Positions 14,748-19,934 of a stretch of DNA of 19,934 bases are shown in pieces; position 1 is the first letter of the stretch, and the number at the start of each line of letters is the position of its first letter. The notes under the pieces were generated by a model. That model did not search any database. It was given only the letters and a program-made list of their open reading frames with translations, and was not told where the DNA came from. This stretch comes from NIOZ-UU13 sp048635425 (GTDB taxonomy: Bacteria; Planctomycetota; Phycisphaerae; Sedimentisphaerales; Anaerobacaceae), in contig JAIVYN010000036.1 in the NCBI GenBank assembly GCA_048635425.1, positions 1-19,934 of the forward strand. The letters run 5' to 3'. Position numbers and translations under genes: made by a program.

Positions 14748-15563
14748 GTGAGTCAGCCGGATGAGAAAATCAGAGAAACGATCCGCGAGGGTTATAGTCA
14801 GATAGCACAGGGCGGTTCGGGCTGCTGTTGTGGTTCATCGACGCCGGAGAAGCTTGCCGCGGGGATAGGTTATTCGGGCGAGGAGCTTGAGCTTTTGCCC
14901 GAAGGGGCGAACATGGGGCTGTCCTGCGGCAATCCGACCGCTGTTGCGAATCTCAAGCCCGGTCAGGTCGTTTTGGACTTAGGCAGCGGCGGCGGGTTCG
15001 ACGTCTTTATCGCAGCGAAAAAACTCGGCCCGGACGGCAGGGCCATCGGGGTCGATATGACTCCTGAAATGATAAGCAAGGCAAGGGCAGGCATTCCGAA
15101 ATTTACGGAAAAGACGGGACTGTCCAACGTTGAGTTTCGTCTGGGCGAGATAGAGCATCTTCCCGCAGCGGATGGTAGTGTCGATGTTGTAATCTCGAAC
15201 TGTGTGATTAATCTTTCGCCGGACAAACAGCAGGTCTGGCGGGAGATTGGCCGGGTGTTAAGGCCGGGCGGCAAGGCGTGTATTTCCGACCTTGCCTTGA
15301 AAAAGCCTTTGCCTGAAAAAGCCTTGAAGTCCGCCGCGGCGCTGGTTAGCTGTATAGCCGGTGCAGTGCTGATCGATGAGACGATAACGATGGCAAAACA
15401 GGCGAGCCTGGAGGATGTTGAGGTTACTGAAAAAACATACAACATCGATGTGATGGTCGATTGCAATGACCCGATTTACAAGCAGGTGACGGAATACCTG
15501 CCGGAAGGGACGAACATCAGCGATTATGTTGTGAGTGTTGACGTCACGGCATTTAAGAAATAG
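14748..15563 (+). CDS. arsM: Arsenite methyltransferase ArsM, 271 aa
   Basis: This is a class I S-adenosylmethionine methyltransferase: motif I 'VLDLGSGGGFDVFIAA' (about 75-90), 'AIGVDMTPEMI', 'SVDVVISNCVINLSPDK', 'EIGRVLRPGGKACISDL'. The three cysteines needed for As(III) binding in ArsM/AS3MT fall at C60 ('LSCGNP'), C152 ('SNCVINL') and C202 ('VSCIAGA'). A CCC cluster lies at 26-28 ('GSGCCCGSS'), corresponding to the N-terminal cysteines common in microbial ArsM. All expected parts are present, so activity is likely: methylation of arsenite to mono- and dimethylated arsenic. GTG 14748 is preferred since GAGGTG (14735-14740) is well spaced. It is translated directly after the AhpD-like gene. 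Confidence 0.95.
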   Translation: MSQPDEKIRETIREGYSQIAQGGSGCCCGSSTPEKLAAGIGYSGEELELLPEGANMGLSCGNPTAVANLKPGQVVLDLGSGGGFDVFIAAKKLGPDGRAIGVDMTPEMISKARAGIPKFTEKTGLSNVEFRLGEIEHLPAADGSVDVVISNCVINLSPDKQQVWREIGRVLRPGGKACISDLALKKPLPEKALKSAAALVSCIAGAVLIDETITMAKQASLEDVEVTEKTYNIDVMVDCNDPIYKQVTEYLPEGTNISDYVVSVDVTAFKK

Positions 15564-15587
15564 CCGATAAGCAGAGAGAAATCATAT

Positions 15588-16790
15588 ATGACAAATGACG
15601 ATTCGATTCAGAAGCAGGGCAAGGGCCTGAATATCTTTGAAAAGTATCTGACGGTCTGGGTGGGGCTTTGTATTGTCGGCGGAATCGTTTTGGGCAAGCT
15701 GGCGCCGGCAGTTTCCACCTACCTCGATAGTCTGGCAATTTATGTCAACAAGGCCCCGGTAGTTTCCATTCCGATAGCGGTGTGCCTGTTTTTTATGATG
15801 TATCCGATTATGGTGAAAATCGATTTTGCCGAAGTGCTCAAGGCCGGAAAAAGTATTCGGCCTGTGGGGTTGACCCTCTTTGTTAATTGGGCAATCAAAC
15901 CGTTTACTATGTATGCGATATCGGTGTTTTTTCTTGGCACGGTGTTCTATGGTTTAATCGGCCCGGATGCGGTTGACCAGGTAAAGATGCCTTTCGGTCT
16001 TGATTTAGCCGTTGGTGCTGCATACGGGGCCGGAGAAGTTATTGAGGTTGAAGGCATTAAGATGCTCCAGGTTCCCCTTTGGAGAAGCTACTTAGCTGGT
16101 TGTATCCTCCTTGGCATAGCTCCGTGCACGGCTATGGTTCTTGTTTGGGGCTATCTTGCTAAAGGAAATGACGGCCATACACTCATAATGGTTGCTATCA
16201 ATTCGCTAACTATGCTCTTGTTATATGGCCTATTAGGCGGTTTTTTGCTCGGCGTGGGTAGGCTTCCCGTTCCCTGGCAGGCATTATTGTTGTCGATTGC
16301 CATATACGTTGCCTTGCCGTTGGTTGCAGGGTATTTGTCCAGGAAGTGGATTATTGCTGCCAAGGGCGAAGCCTGGTTCAAAGAAAAATTCCTGCATTTT
16401 CTTACGCCTGTTACGATAATCGCATTGCTTTTAACTTTGATTTTACTGTTTTCATTCAAGGGAGAAGTTATTCTTTCCAATCCATTGACGATTCTCTGGA
16501 TTGCGATACCCTTGTTTATTCAGACCAATCTTATCTTCTGGCTTGGCTATGGGCTGGCAAGGATTTTGAAACTCGAATACCGCGATGCAGCACCATCTGC
16601 AATGATAGGGGCGTCCAATCACTTCGAGGTTGCAATAGCGACGTCAACAATGCTGTTCGGCCTGTCTTCGGGGGCGGCTTTAGCAACGGTTGTCGGTGTG
16701 CTTATTGAGGTCCCGGTAATGCTGATGCTCGTGCGAATATGCCTTCGGACGCAAAAATGGTTTGGGACTGTTCAGAGTGAAAACTGTTGA
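15588..16790 (+). CDS. acr3: ACR3-family arsenite efflux transporter, 400 aa
   Basis: This is a ten-helix-type carrier. 'YLAGCILLGIAPCTAMVLVWGYLAKGN' holds the conserved cysteine at about C180, and 'AMIGASNHFEVAIATS' holds the conserved glutamate at about E347; both are needed for arsenite transport in the family. 'IPIAVCLFFMMYPIMVKIDF' and 'VNWAIKPFTMYAI' are other family blocks. The protein is longer than compact ACR3 members: a segment around 122-165 ('GPDAVDQVKMPFGLDLAV...GEVIEVEGIKMLQVPLW') looks inserted ahead of the Cys helix. By family it exports As(III), driven by proton motive force. It starts 25 bases after arsM with AGAGAG upstream of the ATG. Confidence 0.95.
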   Translation: MTNDDSIQKQGKGLNIFEKYLTVWVGLCIVGGIVLGKLAPAVSTYLDSLAIYVNKAPVVSIPIAVCLFFMMYPIMVKIDFAEVLKAGKSIRPVGLTLFVNWAIKPFTMYAISVFFLGTVFYGLIGPDAVDQVKMPFGLDLAVGAAYGAGEVIEVEGIKMLQVPLWRSYLAGCILLGIAPCTAMVLVWGYLAKGNDGHTLIMVAINSLTMLLLYGLLGGFLLGVGRLPVPWQALLLSIAIYVALPLVAGYLSRKWIIAAKGEAWFKEKFLHFLTPVTIIALLLTLILLFSFKGEVILSNPLTILWIAIPLFIQTNLIFWLGYGLARILKLEYRDAAPSAMIGASNHFEVAIATSTMLFGLSSGAALATVVGVLIEVPVMLMLVRICLRTQKWFGTVQSENC

Positions 16791-16834
16791 TGTAAAAGAG
16801 TTTTGTTGGGAATGTTTTTCCAAAGGAGATAACG

Positions 16835-17071
16835 ATGAAAAAAATACAGATTCTCGGCACAGGATGTCCCAAGTGTAAGAAGCTGGTTGAAAACGCAGAA
16901 GCCGCCGCTAAGGAGCTCGGAATCGAGTTTGAGATAGAAAAGGTTACGGACATCAATGAAATTATGAAATTCGGTGTGATGATGACACCAGCTCTGGTTG
17001 TGGATGGCGATGTGAAGGTAGTTGGCAAATTGCCGTCGCCGGATGAAATTAATCGGATGCTTGCTAAGTAA
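16835..17071 (+). CDS. Small thioredoxin-like redox-active disulfide protein, 78 aa
   Basis: 'MKKIQILGTGCPKCKKLVENAEAAAKELG' carries the redox CPKC at C11-C14. 'VMMTPALVVDGDVKVVGKLP' gives the cis-proline loop of the thioredoxin fold. The length and motif match the small 'redox-active disulfide protein 2' family. It has no signal peptide, so it is cytoplasmic. AAGGAG precedes the ATG well. Its place after ACR3 and before the exported thioredoxin fusions suggests a thiol relay role (for example reducing As(III)-binding proteins), which is inferred. Confidence 0.88.
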   Translation: MKKIQILGTGCPKCKKLVENAEAAAKELGIEFEIEKVTDINEIMKFGVMMTPALVVDGDVKVVGKLPSPDEINRMLAK

Positions 17072-17097
17072 GCAAGAATTAAGAAAGGTAGTGAAAT

Positions 17098-18342
17098 ATG
17101 AATAAAGCAGGAAAAATAGTAATTTTTATCGTCTTGATTGTCGCAGTGGCTGTTGTGATTATTCTTAAGCAAGAAAAGTCTTCGTCTTCGGCAGCCATAG
17201 AGCAATCCAAAGCATTACCCCGGCTGGTTGATCTCGGTGCAGACAAGTGCATTCCGTGCAAAATGATGGCCCCTATCCTTGAAGAATTAAAGAGTGAATA
17301 TGAAGGCACGCTAATAGTAGAGTTTATCGATGTCTGGAAAAACCCTGCTGAGGCCCCGAAGTACGGTATTAAGCTTATACCAACACAAATATTCTACGAT
17401 GCTTCGGGCAAAGAGCTGTTCAGGCACGAAGGCTTCTTTTCCAGGGAGGACATCCTCTCGAAATGGAAAGAGTTTGGCGTTGACCTGTCGGTTGGTCAGC
17501 CGTCTTTTGAGAGACTCGTGCCGGCTCAGGCCGATGACAGGAGCAAAGACAAAATCTGCTATATGTGTGACGGTGACATCGAACCGAAGACGCTTGTGGC
17601 CGTTGAGACCGAAAAAGGGCCGGTTCGGCTGTGCAGCCCGCATTGCTATTTCATCATGTATTCGTGCCTGACCGAAGACAAAACCGACTTCGAGAAGAAG
17701 GTTACTGTTACCGACTGGGCATCCGCCCAACGGGCCGCCCTTATGGATGCAGTTTATCTATACGGTGTTAATGTGGAAAACGGCTGGCCCTGGATAAGAG
17801 CTTTTGCCGGACGTCAGGCGGCCGGCATTGAGCAGCAAAGCGGCGGTGGCAGTATCGTCGGATTTGGCGACCTTAAGCAAACTGAACTTTCACACCGCTG
17901 TGGATTTTGTGACCGGGCGTGCTATCCACAGGATGCGGCAGCAGTTATCGCCGGGGGGATACATACTTATGGATGCTGTTCGCATTGTGCGCTGGGGGTG
18001 GCGGCGCGGACGGGTCTGGATATTGAAGTACATGAGCGGGACCGGCTAACCGGTGAGCCGATTGTCGTTAAGACACTGGACGGCAAGATGGCCTCACTGG
18101 AACCTGCGACGGCCGTTGCCTGGTTTGGCCGGCGCCGGAAGCCCGATGGCACGTGGGGTTCTGCCGGCTGCTTTCACCAGGGCTTTTTTGTTACTTTAGA
18201 GAACCTCAAGAAATGGGTTGAGCAGAACCCTTACGAAACAGGTAAGCTCATCAGCATTAGTCAGGCCCTCGCAAACAAAATGAAACTATCGCCCGAGCAA
18301 ATCCAGAAGGCCTGCAAGATTGGCGAATGTGTCCCGAAATAA
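17098..18342 (+). CDS. Membrane-anchored thioredoxin fused to two cysteine-cluster (TRASH/NosL/MerB-like) domains, 414 aa
   Basis: One N-terminal membrane helix (residues 7-23) should place the rest outside the cytoplasm. A thioredoxin domain follows (about 40-130), with CIPC at 51-54, 'KMMAPILEEL' and cis-Pro in 'IKLIPTQIF'. A first cysteine cluster has C154, C157, C179 and C183 ('ICYMC...LCSPHC'), spacing C-x2-C-x21-C-x3-C, like TRASH or NosL metal-binding motifs. A second has C268, C271, C275, C293, C294 and C297 ('RCGFCDRACYP...YGCCSHC'). It is followed by 'LTGEPIVV...LEPATAVAWFG', which recalls organomercurial lyase (MerB)/NosL-type domains. The tail is 'ACKIGECVPK'. I do not know a characterised protein with this architecture. 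A metal(loid)-binding, thiol-reducing role outside the membrane is inferred from the operon. Confidence 0.7.
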   Translation: MNKAGKIVIFIVLIVAVAVVIILKQEKSSSSAAIEQSKALPRLVDLGADKCIPCKMMAPILEELKSEYEGTLIVEFIDVWKNPAEAPKYGIKLIPTQIFYDASGKELFRHEGFFSREDILSKWKEFGVDLSVGQPSFERLVPAQADDRSKDKICYMCDGDIEPKTLVAVETEKGPVRLCSPHCYFIMYSCLTEDKTDFEKKVTVTDWASAQRAALMDAVYLYGVNVENGWPWIRAFAGRQAAGIEQQSGGGSIVGFGDLKQTELSHRCGFCDRACYPQDAAAVIAGGIHTYGCCSHCALGVAARTGLDIEVHERDRLTGEPIVVKTLDGKMASLEPATAVAWFGRRRKPDGTWGSAGCFHQGFFVTLENLKKWVEQNPYETGKLISISQALANKMKLSPEQIQKACKIGECVPK

Positions 18343-18400
18343 TATTTTCTGACTGAGCTGCTGTTTTCTGTGCGCTAAGTCAAATATGAGGAGTATTAAA

Positions 18401-19345
18401 ATGAAGTGCTTCGTCATTATAACAGTTGTGTATCTTTCTTTGTTGCCCCTCCAAGGGGCCGAAAAGAGCAGTGCTATCGAACCATCTTTGTCACCAAAAC
18501 CCCGGACAGTAAATGAACTGTATCCGGGCTTGACAACAGGAGCGATGAGCTGGGCCGCTGCTTCAACACTTCCGGAAGGAGTAGTGCTCAGGGCCGGAGA
18601 GCTGGTGATTGAAAACAATGAGCTTATCGAAGAAATCGGCAAGGCGCCGGAGCAAATTCGTCCAAAGCTCAAAAAAAATACATTTTTCGTTTTGGAGCAG
18701 GTCGCAACTTTCAAGTTACTCCTGGCAGAGGCAAGAACCGAGGCAGCCAAAAGCGGCAAGGACATCTCGGAAAAGAACGAACAGGCAATTATCCAGGACT
18801 ATTTGAGTGCCTTAGCCAGGACGGTGAAAGTCGGCGAGGCGGAAATCCTCGATTTCTACAACGGCAATACGGAAATGTTCGGCGGTGCTTCTCTGGCTCA
18901 AATGAAGCCTCAAATCGAGCAATTCCTGCTCCAGCAGAAACAGCAAGAACTCATCAATGAGCACATCCGGACCATCGGCCGCAGAATGCAGATTGAAATT
19001 TCCGCCTCATGGCTCAAGGTTCAGGCAGCATTGGCGAGAGACAATCCCGTTGACAAAGCCCGCGCAAGTGGCAGAGCCTCCCTTGTAGATTTTGGCTCCA
19101 CCGGATGCGTGCCGTGCGAGATGATGGCGCCGATACTTGAAACGCTGCGAGAAAAATACAAGGGTAAAGTTAATGTTCTTTTTATTCATGTAGGAGAAGA
19201 ACCGATACTTGCGTCGCGTTACGGTGTGCAATCTATTCCTGCCCAGATATTCTTCGATAGAACCGGCAAAGAGGTGTTTCGCCACGTCGGTTTTTTCCCG
19301 CAGGAGCAGATCGAGGGAAAACTGTCGGAAATGCGGGTCAAATAG
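18401..19345 (+). CDS. Secreted SurA-like chaperone segment fused to thioredoxin, 314 aa
   Basis: 'MKCFVIITVVYLSLLPLQGA' is a signal peptide. Residues about 60-200 are helical and resemble the N-terminal chaperone domain of SurA/PrsA-type peptidyl-prolyl isomerases ('VVLRAGELVIENNELIEEI', 'SEKNEQAIIQDYL', 'VGEAEILDFYNGN', 'LAQMKPQIEQFLLQQK'), but no parvulin domain is present. A C-terminal thioredoxin domain takes its place (about 225-314), with CVPC at 236-239, 'EMMAPILETL' and cis-Pro in 'VQSIPAQIFF'. This thioredoxin is clearly paralogous to the one in the preceding gene ('MMAPILE.L', 'P.QIF.D..GKE.FRH.GFF'). ATG 18401 is chosen because GAGGAG (18388-18393) is well placed; ATG 18386 overlaps that site. 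It could be an extracytoplasmic disulfide reductase that holds unfolded substrates. Confidence 0.75.
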   Translation: MKCFVIITVVYLSLLPLQGAEKSSAIEPSLSPKPRTVNELYPGLTTGAMSWAAASTLPEGVVLRAGELVIENNELIEEIGKAPEQIRPKLKKNTFFVLEQVATFKLLLAEARTEAAKSGKDISEKNEQAIIQDYLSALARTVKVGEAEILDFYNGNTEMFGGASLAQMKPQIEQFLLQQKQQELINEHIRTIGRRMQIEISASWLKVQAALARDNPVDKARASGRASLVDFGSTGCVPCEMMAPILETLREKYKGKVNVLFIHVGEEPILASRYGVQSIPAQIFFDRTGKEVFRHVGFFPQEQIEGKLSEMRVK

Positions 19346-19348
19346 CGG

Positions 19349-19934
19349 ATGGAAAAACTTTTTACAACGCTGACACACGCTGTTGAGGGGACGCCGGCAA
19401 TAGCCCTGAGCGCTGCCTTCGTATGGGGAATCCTGAGCATACTGCTGAGTCCGTGCCACTTGGCAAGTATTCCTTTGATAGTAGGTTTCATAGACGAACA
19501 GGGTCGTATTTCGACCAAACGAGCCTTTATCATATCGACCCTTTTTGCAGTGGGCATTTTAATTACGATAGGTGTCATAGGGGCTGTTACCGCTGCCCTC
19601 GGCAGAATGATGGGAGATGTCGGCAAGTACGGCAACTACTTTGTTGCCCTGGTATTTTTTATTGTCGGCCTGCATCTTTTGGGTGTAATACCTATGCCCT
19701 GGAGCGGGCCGGGCAGGGTTGGTATGAAACGAAAGGGAATGCTCGCAGCGTTTATTGTCGGGCTGGTGTTCGGCATCGCTTTGGGGCCCTGCACTTTTGC
19801 ATATATGGCGCCTATGCTGGGGATTACCTTCAAATTAGCTGCTGCGAATCTCTTCTATGGCGTGTTGATGCTTATAGTTTATGGCTTGGGACATTGTTCG
19901 GTCATCGTTCTGGCCGGCACCTGCACCGAGCTGG
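19349..19934 (+). CDS. ccdA: CcdA-type transmembrane thiol electron transporter (partial)
   Basis: The gene starts three bases after the previous stop and runs off the right edge (195 codons seen). It is a polytopic membrane protein with the paired redox cysteines typical of CcdA/DsbD: 'LSPCHLASIPLIVGFI' (C36) and 'ALGPCTFAYMAPML' (C148). The N-terminal half of the helix bundle is complete. By family it moves electrons from cytoplasmic thioredoxin to extracytoplasmic thiol partners. The two exported thioredoxin fusions encoded directly upstream are the obvious partners here. The start is inferred from tight coupling, as no clear ribosome-binding site is present. The C terminus and any downstream genes are outside the window. 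Confidence 0.9.
   Translation, partial: MEKLFTTLTHAVEGTPAIALSAAFVWGILSILLSPCHLASIPLIVGFIDEQGRISTKRAFIISTLFAVGILITIGVIGAVTAALGRMMGDVGKYGNYFVALVFFIVGLHLLGVIPMPWSGPGRVGMKRKGMLAAFIVGLVFGIALGPCTFAYMAPMLGITFKLAAANLFYGVLMLIVYGLGHCSVIVLAGTCTEL

Overview
The window looks like a chromosomal segment from an anaerobic or sediment bacterium of the Planctomycetota, most likely near class Phycisphaerae (Sedimentisphaerales-like). This is inferred from protein style, not from a marker gene. The pointers are large secreted LamG proteins with repeated 'TYYWR(I/V)DE...GDVWSF' modules and a 'VDDFE.YND...RIF..WIDG' C-terminal module, the form of RpoN, and the mix of polysaccharide-degradation genes with housekeeping genes. 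There are no rRNA or tRNA genes, no CRISPR array and no recognisable transposase.

Layout. (1) 1-7029, plus strand, is a carbohydrate region: the 3' end of a LacZ-type beta-galactosidase, two paralogous secreted LamG multidomain proteins (725 and 937 aa) and a secreted GH5 glycoside hydrolase. (2) 7522-8950, minus strand, holds a sugar-phosphate isomerase/epimerase-like TIM barrel, a decayed 3' gene fragment and an HU/IHF-type DNA-binding protein. (3) 9403-11836, plus strand, holds recR and rpoN. Between them lies an elaborate nested inverted-repeat element (10098-10298) just downstream of a good sigma-70-type promoter; it is the best candidate here for an undescribed structured RNA. (4) 12071 to the window end, plus strand, is a long arsenic-resistance operon, still open at the right edge.

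The arsenic operon reads: ArsR repressor with its operator; Tat-exported flavodoxin-fold protein; ArsP/DUF318-family permease; small AhpD-like CxxC protein; ArsM arsenite S-adenosylmethionine methyltransferase; ACR3 arsenite efflux carrier; small CPKC thioredoxin-like protein; membrane-anchored thioredoxin fused to two cysteine-cluster domains; secreted SurA-like/thioredoxin fusion; and CcdA (partial). Known family functions give a scheme of sensing (ArsR), As(III) efflux (ACR3), methylation (ArsM) and possible export of the methylated product (permease). The unusual part is an extracytoplasmic thiol branch: CcdA could carry electrons across the membrane to two exported thioredoxin fusions whose thioredoxin domains are clearly paralogous. 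What those fusions reduce or bind is unknown and is the most interesting protein-level question in this window.
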